A stretch of DNA of 64,000 nt. Source: Streptomyces sp. SDr-06 (GTDB lineage Bacteria; Actinomycetota; Actinomycetes; Streptomycetales; Streptomycetaceae). Below, one piece after another: positions 24,425-31,648 of the stretch. The notes below the pieces were generated by a model. It ran no database searches, was not told the origin of the DNA, and worked only from the letters and a program-made list of their open reading frames with translations. Numbering within the stretch: position 1 is the stretch's first letter; the number at the start of each line of letters is the position of its first letter. The DNA is taken from positions 62,001 to 126,000 of the forward strand of contig NZ_QOLA01000007.1 of assembly GCF_003324565.1 (NCBI RefSeq), written 5' to 3'. The translations under genes were made by a program, and so were the position numbers.

Positions 24425-25918
24425 TCAGGGCGCGGCGGGCAGGAGCACCCGGAAGACGGCGCCCTCGCCGGGGGCGGTCTCCAGCTCGACCGTGCCGTGG
24501 TGCGCCTGGACCAGCGCCGAGGCGATGGCCAGGCCGAGGCCGGCGCCGCCCCCCTCCTGCCGGCTGCGCGAGGCGTCCACGCGGTAGAAGCGTTCGAAGA
24601 CCCGGGCCGCCTGCTCGGGGGCGAGTCCGGGGCCCGAGTCGGCGACCTCGATGATGTTGTGGCTCCCGGCCGCGCCCACGCCGATGCGTACCGGCGAACC
24701 GGACGGGGTGTGCGCCACGGCGTTGCCGACGAGGTTCGCGACCACCTGGCGCAGCCGCGCCTCGTCGCCGAGCACCGGGGCGGGGCCGGGCGCGCCCGCG
24801 CCGCCTGGCCCGGTCAGGGTCACCTCGCGCGCGGGGTCCAGGGCCCGCGTGTCGTGCAGGGCGTCCACGGCCAGGGTGCGCAGATCCATCGGGGCGAGCT
24901 GGAGCGGCCGCTGCTCGTCCATGCGGACCAGGGTGAGCAGGTCCTCGACCAGACCGCCCAGGCGTACCGCCTCGCTCTCGATCCGGGCCATCGTGCGCCG
25001 CACGTCGGCCTCGGCGGGCAGCGCGCCCATCCGGTACAGCTCGGCGAAGCCCCGGATGCCGGCCAGCGGCGTGCGCAGTTCATGGCTGGCGTCCGCCACG
25101 AAGCGCCGCATCTGCTCCTCCGACTCGGCGCGCGCGGCGAACGCCGACTCCAGCTGCGCCAGCATGCCGTTGAGCGCGCTGGTCAGCCGGCCCGCCTCGG
25201 TCCGCGGAGAGGCGTCCGGCATCCGGTGCGAGAGCGGGCGGCCGGCGGCGATCTCGGCCGCGGTGGCCTCGATGCGGCGCAGCGGGCGCAGCCCCGCCCG
25301 CACCGCGAACCAGCCCGCGACGCCGAGCAGCAGCGCCACGACGACGCCGATGAGCCGGAAGGAGGTCGCCAGGTGGTCGACCGTGGAGGAGACCTCCTCC
25401 AGCGGCGCGGCCACCACCACCCCGGCGGGCAGCGCCGGGTCGCCGCTGTCCACCGGCACGATCAGCATCCGCCAGCTGCCGCCCCCGTGGTCGCTGGGCA
25501 CCTCGAAGGGCTTGCCCATGCGGGCCCGCAGCGCCTTCGCGTCCATCACCGGCCACAGCGGCCGGGGGTCGCCCGCAGCGACGGGCTGGCGGAACTGTTC
25601 GGTGACCCTGCCGTCGGCGGCGGCGAACGCGATCACGTACTGGCTGGGCAGCCAGGCCCGGCCGCCGGAGCGGCCCGCGCGGGGACCCGGGGTGCCCTCG
25701 ACGCCGACCCGGTGCGCCACCGAGTCCCCGAACCGGTTCAGCTGCTGGTCGACGCGCTGCACCAACTGGCCGCGCACCGAGCTGAGCACGACGGTGTCGC
25801 TCACGGTGAGCCCGAGCGCCACCAGGGCCATGGCGAGCAGCACGAGGCGCGAGCGCAGCGACAGCGCGCCGCAGCGGCGCGGCAGCCGGCCGAGCCGCCC
25901 CCGGAGGTGTCTCAGCAT
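24425..25918 (-). CDS. Two-component sensor histidine kinase
   Basis: A 497-aa membrane kinase. Two membrane helices (about residues 22-45 and 185-208) flank an extracytoplasmic sensor of about 140 residues. A HAMP linker follows (RAGLRPLRRIEATAAEIA). The phosphoacceptor His is in ASHELRTPLAGIRGF, near residue 280. The ATP-binding domain has the N box NLVGNAVAHTP and G boxes DSGPGLAP and GGAGLGLAIA. It follows the response-regulator gene by 12 bp and closes a six-gene minus-strand operon with a MacAB-type exporter, suggesting that it senses cell-envelope stress or the exporter's substrate. Confidence 0.94.
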   Translation of the reverse strand: MLRHLRGRLGRLPRRCGALSLRSRLVLLAMALVALGLTVSDTVVLSSVRGQLVQRVDQQLNRFGDSVAHRVGVEGTPGPRAGRSGGRAWLPSQYVIAFAAADGRVTEQFRQPVAAGDPRPLWPVMDAKALRARMGKPFEVPSDHGGGSWRMLIVPVDSGDPALPAGVVVAAPLEEVSSTVDHLATSFRLIGVVVALLLGVAGWFAVRAGLRPLRRIEATAAEIAAGRPLSHRMPDASPRTEAGRLTSALNGMLAQLESAFAARAESEEQMRRFVADASHELRTPLAGIRGFAELYRMGALPAEADVRRTMARIESEAVRLGGLVEDLLTLVRMDEQRPLQLAPMDLRTLAVDALHDTRALDPAREVTLTGPGGAGAPGPAPVLGDEARLRQVVANLVGNAVAHTPSGSPVRIGVGAAGSHNIIEVADSGPGLAPEQAARVFERFYRVDASRSRQEGGGAGLGLAIASALVQAHHGTVELETAPGEGAVFRVLLPAAP

Positions 25919-25930
25919 CGGGTGGGCACC

Positions 25931-26665
25931 TCAGGACTGCGGGCGGCGCAGCACATAGCCGATGCCGCGTACGGTGTGGATGAGCTTGGGCGCGCCGTCG
26001 GCCCCGGAGTCCACCTTGCGGCGCACGTACGAGATGTACGACTCGACGATGCTGAGGTCGCCGCCGAAGTCGTACGCCCACACATGGTCGAGGATCTGCG
26101 GCTTGGACACGACCCGGTCGGCGTTGGCCATCAGATACGCGAGCAGCTTGAACTCGGTGGGCGACAGCGAGACGGGCCGCCCGCCGCGCAGCACCTGATG
26201 GCCCACCGGGTCGAGTTCGAGATCGCCCGCCACCAGCCGGCCCTCGCCGCTCGGGCCGCCCGTGCGGCGCAGGATCGCGCGGATCCGGGCGATCAGCTCC
26301 TCCAGGCTGAACGGCTTGGTGACGTAGTCGTCGCCGCCCGCCGTCAGACCGCTGATCTTGTCGTCGACGCCGTCCTTGGCGGTGAGGAACAGCACCGGGA
26401 GATGGTCCGGTCCCGCGCCTGCGCCGGACTCCTCGCGGAGCCGGCGCACGACGGCGAAACCGGTCATGTCGGGCAGCATCACATCGAGCACCACCAGGTC
26501 CGGGCGCTCCTTGGCGACGGCGGCCAGCGCGTCGGCCCCGGTGGCCGCCGAGACGACCCGGAAGCCGACGAAGCGCAGCGAGGCCGAGAGCAGTTCCCTG
26601 ATGTTGGGCTCGTCGTCGACGACGAGCAGGCTCGCCTCGGGCGCGACCGGATCCGTCGGGGCCAT
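25931..26665 (-). CDS. OmpR-family response regulator
   Basis: A 244-aa regulator. The receiver domain has the acid pair in VVDDEPN, phosphoacceptor Asp61 in LDVMLPDMTG and the conserved Lys in FLTAKDG. The C-terminal winged helix (about 140-240) contains LSPTEFKLLAYLMANADRVVSK and YVRRKVD. ATG 26665 was chosen because GAGGAGG lies just ahead of it; an upstream in-frame extension is Ala/Arg-rich and not receiver-like. Candidate binding sites are the CTCCCAG direct repeats with 11-bp period at both promoters of the 30711-30990 intergenic region, the spacing expected for tandem OmpR-type dimers. Confidence 0.94.
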   Translation of the reverse strand: MAPTDPVAPEASLLVVDDEPNIRELLSASLRFVGFRVVSAATGADALAAVAKERPDLVVLDVMLPDMTGFAVVRRLREESGAGAGPDHLPVLFLTAKDGVDDKISGLTAGGDDYVTKPFSLEELIARIRAILRRTGGPSGEGRLVAGDLELDPVGHQVLRGGRPVSLSPTEFKLLAYLMANADRVVSKPQILDHVWAYDFGGDLSIVESYISYVRRKVDSGADGAPKLIHTVRGIGYVLRRPQS

Positions 26666-26705
26666 CGGTTTCCTCCTCGTGGCGGCGTGGGCGGTGGATG
26701 GACGA

Positions 26706-27287
26706 TCAGCCCCGGCCACCGCCGAAGCCGCTCGCGCCGCCCTCGGTGACGGTGGTCGCCGCGACGTCCCCGGCGGCATTCTGGCTGCCGCGCACCGTCA
26801 CCGTCTGGCCCGGCTGCAGGTCGGAGACCTTGCCGCTCTTGGCCTCGGTTACCTGGGTGCTGCCGGCCGTCGTCACCTTCACGACGTTGCCCTGGGTGTC
26901 GGTGACGTAGAGGGTGCTGCCGTCGACGAGCTTCACCGTACCGATGGTCAGCCCGGCCGCCCCGACCGGGCCGGTGCCGAAGCCCTGCCGCTGGCCGCTC
27001 TGCCCGCCGCGGGTGGCTCCGGACGGGCTGCCGCTCTGGTTCTGGCCCTTCTCCACCAGGGCGCCCCCGGCGAAGGCGAGGCCCGCCACGAGAGCGCCGG
27101 ACAGCAGCAGCGTGAGCCACGGCAGCCGGGGCCGGGGCGGAGCGCTGAGCTCGGCCGCGATGTCCCGGGCGTCCGGGGGTTCGGCGAGGATGTGCTCCGG
27201 GCCGCCGGTCGTGGTCGGGACGGCGCTCTCCACCATCTCGGCGTTGCTGAACATGTCCGCTTCTCCCTGTCCGTCCATGGGGTTCAC
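26706..27287 (-). CDS. Single-pass membrane protein with DUF5666-like domain
   Basis: A 193-aa protein of the exporter operon. An N-terminal cytoplasmic region of about 55 residues is followed by one membrane helix (PWLTLLLSGALVAGLAFAGGALV), a Gly/Ser/Gln-rich linker, and a C-terminal beta-rich domain (IGTVKLVDGSTLYVTDTQG, LQPGQTVTVRGS) that resembles DUF5666/OB-like modules. The tail is Gly-rich. GTG 27287 overlaps the permease stop (GTGA), so I chose it over ATG 27278 or 27254. Its outward-facing domain may interact with the adaptor or the kinase sensor; this is an inference from position only. Confidence 0.75.
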   Translation of the reverse strand: MNPMDGQGEADMFSNAEMVESAVPTTTGGPEHILAEPPDARDIAAELSAPPRPRLPWLTLLLSGALVAGLAFAGGALVEKGQNQSGSPSGATRGGQSGQRQGFGTGPVGAAGLTIGTVKLVDGSTLYVTDTQGNVVKVTTAGSTQVTEAKSGKVSDLQPGQTVTVRGSQNAAGDVAATTVTEGGASGFGGGRG

Positions 27288-28501
27288 TCGTGCCGCAGGG
27301 CTTCGATGGGCCGCAGGCTCGCGGCGCGGCCGGCCGGATAGCCGCCGAAGAACAGGCCGATGGCCACCGCGATGGCGAAGGCGCCGACGACCGACTCGGG
27401 GATGACCACCGGCTTGATGCCGACGATGGTGAAGTGCGAGCCGATCAGGCCCGCCGCGACGCCGAGACCGCCGCCGATGAGCGACAGAAGCGTCGACTCG
27501 GCGAGGAACTGCCCCAGGATGACGCCCCTGGGGGCGCCGATCGCCTTGCGGATGCCGATCTCCCGGGTCCGTTCGGTCACCGTCACGAGCATGATGTTGG
27601 TGATGCCGATCCCGCCGACGAGCAGCGAGATCGCGGCCACCGCGCCGAGCAGCACCGTGAACGTCCTGTTGGTGTCCGCCTGCGTGGTGAGCAGGGAGGC
27701 CTGGCTGCTGACCCGGAAGTCGAGCGCGTTCGGGTCCTTGATGCCGTGCCGTCCCATCAGGACGGTCGTGATCTCGTTCTGCGCGGGCGTGGTGGCGCCG
27801 GCCGACGTGGCCTCGACGAGGATCTGGCCGATCGAACCGAAGCCGGTGAAGGCGTTCTGCACGGTCGGCAGCGGCGCGACCACCACGTCGTCCGGGTCCT
27901 GGAACCCGGTGCCGCCCTTGGTGGCGAGCACTCCGACCACCGTGAACGGCGTGCCGCCGAGCGTCATCTTCTTGCCGACCGGGTCGGTGGTGCCGAACAC
28001 GTCGGTCGCCGTGGTCGAGCCGATCACGGCCACCTTGCGCGAGCCCAGCACGTCGTCGGCGCTGAAGTAGTCGCCCTTGGCCACCTTGCTGTTGGACGCC
28101 TTGAAGTAGGCGGGATAGGTCCCCACGACCTGGCCGACGGTGTGTGCGGTGCCCTCGTACAGGGCGGTCTGTGAGGTGGTGGTCTCCGGCGCGACCGACT
28201 CGATGTGCGGTGCCGTCGCGGGGTCGGCGAGCGCCTTCGCGTCGTCCAGGGTGAGCGGCTTGGTGACGGTGGCGCCCGAGGAGCGCGAGCCGCCGAAGCC
28301 GCCGCCCGATGACACCGTCAGCGCGTTGGTGCCGAGCTTCTCGATCGAGTCCTTCACGGCCTGCGAGGAGCCGTTGCCGACGGCGAGCAGCACGATGACC
28401 GCGGCCACGCCGATCAGCACTCCGAGCATGGTCAGGGCGGAGCGCACCTTGTTCGCCGCGAGCCCGCCGAAGGCGAAGCGCAGCGTCTCGAACGCGTTCA
28501 C
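27284..28501 (-). CDS. MacB-type ABC transporter permease (FtsX family)
   Basis: A 405-aa permease. One helix near the N-terminus (SALTMLGVLIGVAAVIVLLAVG) precedes a large extracytoplasmic MacB periplasmic core domain (about 50-280) and three C-terminal helices with FtsX signatures (VAAISLLVGGIGITNIMLVTV, then TREIGIRKAIGAPRG). The GTG start overlaps the ATPase stop and its stop overlaps the next start, so translation is coupled throughout. It should work with the adjoining ATPase and adaptor to move a substrate, possibly a lipid, peptide or drug, across or out of the membrane. Confidence 0.93.
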   Translation of the reverse strand: MNAFETLRFAFGGLAANKVRSALTMLGVLIGVAAVIVLLAVGNGSSQAVKDSIEKLGTNALTVSSGGGFGGSRSSGATVTKPLTLDDAKALADPATAPHIESVAPETTTSQTALYEGTAHTVGQVVGTYPAYFKASNSKVAKGDYFSADDVLGSRKVAVIGSTTATDVFGTTDPVGKKMTLGGTPFTVVGVLATKGGTGFQDPDDVVVAPLPTVQNAFTGFGSIGQILVEATSAGATTPAQNEITTVLMGRHGIKDPNALDFRVSSQASLLTTQADTNRTFTVLLGAVAAISLLVGGIGITNIMLVTVTERTREIGIRKAIGAPRGVILGQFLAESTLLSLIGGGLGVAAGLIGSHFTIVGIKPVVIPESVVGAFAIAVAIGLFFGGYPAGRAASLRPIEALRHE

Positions 28502-29349
28502 CGGCCGCCTCCGACCAGCGAGTCGTCCTCGCGCAGGGCGGGCGGCGGGCCGTCCACGGGCGCCTGCCGCACGTCCTCGACGATCCTTCCGTCGACGAGC
28601 CGGACGACGCGCTTGGCGTGCCGGGCCACCTCGTCCTCGTGGGTGATCAGGACGACGGTGCGGCCCGCCGCGTTCAGGCGGTCGACGACCGCGAGCACCT
28701 CTGCGGTGCTGCGGCTGTCGAGGTTGCCGGTGGGCTCGTCGGCGAGCAGCATCGCGGGCGCGGTGACCAGGGCGCGGGCGACGGCCACGCGCTGCTGCTG
28801 GCCGCCGGAGAGCTCGTTGGGGCGGTGGTCCATCCGGTCGGCCAGCCCGACCAGGGTCAGGGCCGCCTCGGCCCGTCTGCGCCGCTCGGCCGGCCTCACC
28901 CCCGCGTACGCGAGCGGCAGCTCGACCTGGGCCAGCGCGGACGTGCGCGGCACGAGGTTGAACGACTGGAAGACGAAGCCGATCTTGCGGTTGCGGACCA
29001 GCGAGAGCTGGCGCTCGTCGAGGCCGCCCACGTCGATGCCGTCGAGCAGATACCGCCCGGAGGTCGGCACGTCGAGGCAGCCCAGGATGTTCATCAAGGT
29101 CGACTTGCCGGAGCCGGAACTGCCCATCACGGCCATGAAGTCGCCCTGCTGGACGGCCAGTTCGAGGCCCAGGGCCCTGCCGCTCGCCGGGTCGAGGGGG
29201 CCGCTGAGGGCGTGCACGGCCGCGTCGCCGTGCCCGTACGTCTTGGTCAGCGCGCGCACCTCGATCACCGGAGCGGGGTCCCAGGGGCCCGCGTCGGGCG
29301 CCGTCTCGGGCAGTACGGCGGCACCGCGCGACCACAGGGGCGGCGTCAT
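28498..29349 (-). CDS. MacB/LolD-type ABC transporter ATP-binding protein
   Basis: A 283-aa ATPase. Walker A GSSGSGKST lies near residue 80, the Q-loop is in GFVFQSFNLVPR, the signature is LSGGQQQRVAVARAL, and Walker B is LLADEPTGNLD with a following H-loop His in LITHEDE. Between the first strand and Walker A there is an insertion of about 20 residues (HALSGPLDPASGRALGLELAV) compared with usual LolD-like proteins. The N-terminal 30 residues are not conserved-looking. ATG 29349 overlaps the adaptor stop (ATGA). It energises the FtsX-type permease that follows. Confidence 0.94.
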   Translation of the reverse strand: MTPPLWSRGAAVLPETAPDAGPWDPAPVIEVRALTKTYGHGDAAVHALSGPLDPASGRALGLELAVQQGDFMAVMGSSGSGKSTLMNILGCLDVPTSGRYLLDGIDVGGLDERQLSLVRNRKIGFVFQSFNLVPRTSALAQVELPLAYAGVRPAERRRRAEAALTLVGLADRMDHRPNELSGGQQQRVAVARALVTAPAMLLADEPTGNLDSRSTAEVLAVVDRLNAAGRTVVLITHEDEVARHAKRVVRLVDGRIVEDVRQAPVDGPPPALREDDSLVGGGR

Positions 29350-30710
29350 CCGCGGCCACCCCCGCCGCCACCGGCGCGGGAGCCACCGCCCCCGGCGCCG
29401 CCGCCACGGGTCCGCCCGCCACCGCCGCCGAAGCCGCCGGGGAAGGCGCCGCTGGGGAAGCCGCCGTTGCCCGCCGCGGACACGCTGGGCAGCTGGACCT
29501 TCTCGCCCTCGCTGAGCCCGCTGAGGATCTGGTCGGCGCTGTCGCCCTCCAGGCCCACCGTGACCGGGGTGCGCTCGGTGGTGCCGTCGGCCTTGACCAC
29601 GGTCACCGTGCGGCCCGCGCCGGTGCCGGTCACCGCGGCGCTCGGCACCGACAGGGCGCCCGACGCCTCGCCCGTGACCACCTGGATGCTCGCGCTGAGC
29701 CCCGTGCGCAGCTCGGCCGTGGGGCTGGTGATGGTGAGGGTGGCCGCGTACTGCACGGCGCTGCCCGAGCCGTTGTTGCCGCCCCCGCCCGAGCCGGAGC
29801 CGCTGCTGACGGGAAGGGAACTGACCGACAGGACCTTGGCGTTGAGGGCCGTGCCCGGCTCCGCGTTCAGCGTGACGGTCGCGGCCTGGCCGGGCCGCAG
29901 CTTGAGCGCGTCGGCCTCGGAGAAGTTGGCGGTGACCTGCATCCCGGACGGGTTGGTGAGCACCACGAAGCCCGTGAGGGTCGACGAGGACGAACTGCCA
30001 CTGTTTCCCGTGGAGTTGGCGCCGCCGCCCGAGCCGCCGGCGCCGCCGCCCGAGCCGCCGTTGCCGCCGGTGCCGGAGACGGTGTCGCCCGGCTTGGCCG
30101 ACACCGACGCGACGGTCCCGGCCACCGGGGCCGTCAGGGTGGTGCCGTCCACCGCGCGCTGCGCCGCGTCCACCGCGTTCTGGGCCTGGGTGAGCTGGGC
30201 CTCGGCCTGCGCGAGCTGCGCGGGGTCGACCGTCGGGGAGGCGGCCGGGGCGGGTGCGACCTTGGCGGAGCCGCGCGTGGCGGAGCCGCCGCCCGTACCG
30301 GAGGCGGTGCTCGAACTCGGCTGGCCCTCTTGCACCTTGGTCAGGTTGGCCTGGGCTGCCGTCAGCGACGCCTCGTCCTGGGCGAGGGTCTCCCTGGCCG
30401 CGGTGGCGTCCACCTTGCCGAGCACCTGGCCCTTGGTGACCTTGTCGCCGGGCTTGACGTCGACCTCGGTGAGCCTGCCGCCCGTGGTGAAGTTCACCCC
30501 CGCGTCGCTCGGCGAGGCCAGGGATCCGGAGCCGGACACGGTGGCGAGGACCGTGCCCCTGGCGACCGTGACCGTCTTCGCGTCGGCCCGCGCGGGAGAG
30601 TCGCTGTGGCTGGTCACCGCCGCGTAGGCGCCGCCGGCGCCGGCCAGGACGGCCACGCCGAGCACCGAGTTGATCAGGACGGCTCTGCGCCGTCGTGGGA
30701 GCACCTTCAT
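29346..30710 (-). CDS. MacA/HlyD-type membrane-fusion (adaptor) protein
   Basis: A 454-aa adaptor with one N-terminal membrane helix (AVLINSVLGVAVLAGAGGAYA). It has a split biotinyl-lipoyl-like region (LTEVDVKPGDKVTKGQVLGKVD and GTVASVSAKPGDTV) flanking a short coiled-coil segment (QAEAQLTQAQNAVDAAQRAV), then beta-barrel and membrane-proximal domains. Three low-complexity stretches stand out: Gly/Ser-rich inserts around residues 215-240 and 305-320, and a Gly/Arg-rich tail after about 415. It is first in the operon, with AGGA nine bases ahead of the ATG. The upstream region carries three CTCCCAG direct repeats. In an organism without an outer membrane it probably links the permease to the wall side. 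Confidence 0.9.
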   Translation of the reverse strand: MKVLPRRRRAVLINSVLGVAVLAGAGGAYAAVTSHSDSPARADAKTVTVARGTVLATVSGSGSLASPSDAGVNFTTGGRLTEVDVKPGDKVTKGQVLGKVDATAARETLAQDEASLTAAQANLTKVQEGQPSSSTASGTGGGSATRGSAKVAPAPAASPTVDPAQLAQAEAQLTQAQNAVDAAQRAVDGTTLTAPVAGTVASVSAKPGDTVSGTGGNGGSGGGAGGSGGGANSTGNSGSSSSSTLTGFVVLTNPSGMQVTANFSEADALKLRPGQAATVTLNAEPGTALNAKVLSVSSLPVSSGSGSGGGGNNGSGSAVQYAATLTITSPTAELRTGLSASIQVVTGEASGALSVPSAAVTGTGAGRTVTVVKADGTTERTPVTVGLEGDSADQILSGLSEGEKVQLPSVSAAGNGGFPSGAFPGGFGGGGGRTRGGGAGGGGSRAGGGGGGRG

Positions 30711-30745
30711 GACGGCGGATCCTGGCCGCCCGCACTTTGGAAGTC

Positions 30746-30774
30746 CTGGGAGCTTTCTGGGAGTTCCCTGGGAG
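30746..30774 (-). promoter_or_regulatory. Three CTCCCAG direct repeats, 11-bp period (response-regulator site)
   Basis: On the plus strand CTGGGAG occurs at 30746-30752, 30757-30763 and 30768-30774, exactly 11 bp apart. Read toward the adaptor gene this is CTCCCAG three times, the arrangement bound by OmpR-family regulators. The last copy is about 35 bp from the ATG. Confidence 0.6.
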
Positions 30775-30862
30775 CGCGAAGGCCGGTCAAACGGCGCATC
30801 GCGGACGTGCGGGTGCGTATCGTCCGCTCACCCGGGCCCCTGGGGTCCCGTGGCCGCCCTCT

Positions 30863-30880
30863 CGCCCAGGGAACTCCCAG
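30863..30880 (+). promoter_or_regulatory. Two CTCCCAG-type direct repeats facing the lipoprotein gene
   Basis: CGCCCAG (30863-30869, one mismatch) and CTCCCAG (30874-30880) are 11 bp apart with the same GGAA spacer as one pair at the divergent promoter. The 16-bp stretch 30865-30880 is the exact reverse complement of 30757-30772. Orientation relative to the downstream gene is the same as on the other side, 110 bp before ATG 30991. Confidence 0.55.
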
Positions 30881-30990
30881 CCGTTCCCCCGGAGGCGCCC
30901 ACCCGGGTGCGGTTCAGTCATGGGTCGCCGACGGCGTACCGACGCCCGGCGGGGCCGTCGTCGGACCACCGCACCGAGGAGAGACCGGAC

Positions 30991-31581
30991 ATGACCTGGA
31001 CCAAGCGCCGGCCCGCCACCGCGCGGGCCGCCATCGCCGTGCGGGCCGGGCTCCGCGCCGGCGCCGTCGCGGCGTGCGGCCTGCTGCTCGCGGCCTGCTC
31101 GTCCTCGGCCGCGGGCACCAGCGCCCAGGCGTCGCCCTCCGCGTCCGCCTCGGCCGGGGCCAAGGCAAGGGACGCCTACCGGCAGTGCCTGGCCCAGCAC
31201 GGGGTCACGATGGCACCCCGGCCCAGCGGCAGCGCGCGGCCAAGGGGTTCCGGCCGGCCGGGCGACGGCTCGCGGGGGCCCGGCGGGTTCGGTGGTTTCG
31301 GTGGCGGGGCCTCGGCCGATCCGGCGCAGCGGCAGGCCATCGAGGCCTGCGCGAGCGAGCGCCCGCGGTTCAACGGCAGCGGCGGTACGGCGATGAAGGC
31401 CTTCACCAGCTGCCTCAAGGACCACGGGGTCGTACTGCCCTCGGCGTCGCCGGGCGCGGGCGGCCCGCGCGGCCTCAACACCGCGGACCCCAAGTCCGCG
31501 CAGGCCTTCCAGGTCTGCAAGGCCCTGCTTCCGCAACGTCGTCCGGGATCCCCGTCGCCGTCCGCGAGCCCCGCGGCCTGA
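30991..31581 (+). CDS. Lipoprotein with duplicated Cys/His motif
   Basis: A 196-aa lipoprotein with lipobox LLAAC and Cys36 as lipidated residue, then a Ser/Ala-rich linker. The mature part has a twofold repeat. The first unit contains YRQCLAQHGVTMAP and IEACASERP, the second FTSCLKDHGVVLP and FQVCKALLP. Each unit therefore offers a C-L-x2-H-G-V-x(1-2)-P element and a second Cys, spaced by a Gly/Pro-rich loop. Four Cys and two His could form disulfides or bind a metal or heme; the function is unknown. GAGGAGAG precedes ATG 30991. Shared direct repeats with the divergent exporter operon suggest joint control by the two-component system. Confidence 0.8.
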   Translation: MTWTKRRPATARAAIAVRAGLRAGAVAACGLLLAACSSSAAGTSAQASPSASASAGAKARDAYRQCLAQHGVTMAPRPSGSARPRGSGRPGDGSRGPGGFGGFGGGASADPAQRQAIEACASERPRFNGSGGTAMKAFTSCLKDHGVVLPSASPGAGGPRGLNTADPKSAQAFQVCKALLPQRRPGSPSPSASPAA

Positions 31582-31590
31582 GCGGGGCGG

Positions 31591-31630
31591 GCCTTCCCCG
31601 CCCGGCCGGGAGCAGCCGGGCGGGGAAGGC
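31591..31630. terminator. Strong hairpin between lipoprotein and phospholipase genes
   Basis: GCCTTCCCCGCCCGGC (31591-31606) and GCCGGGCGGGGAAGGC (31615-31630) form a perfect 16-bp stem with an 8-nt loop. It separates two convergent genes and probably serves both. Confidence 0.8.
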
Positions 31631-31648
31631 GTCTCGCGGTGGGGCGGG

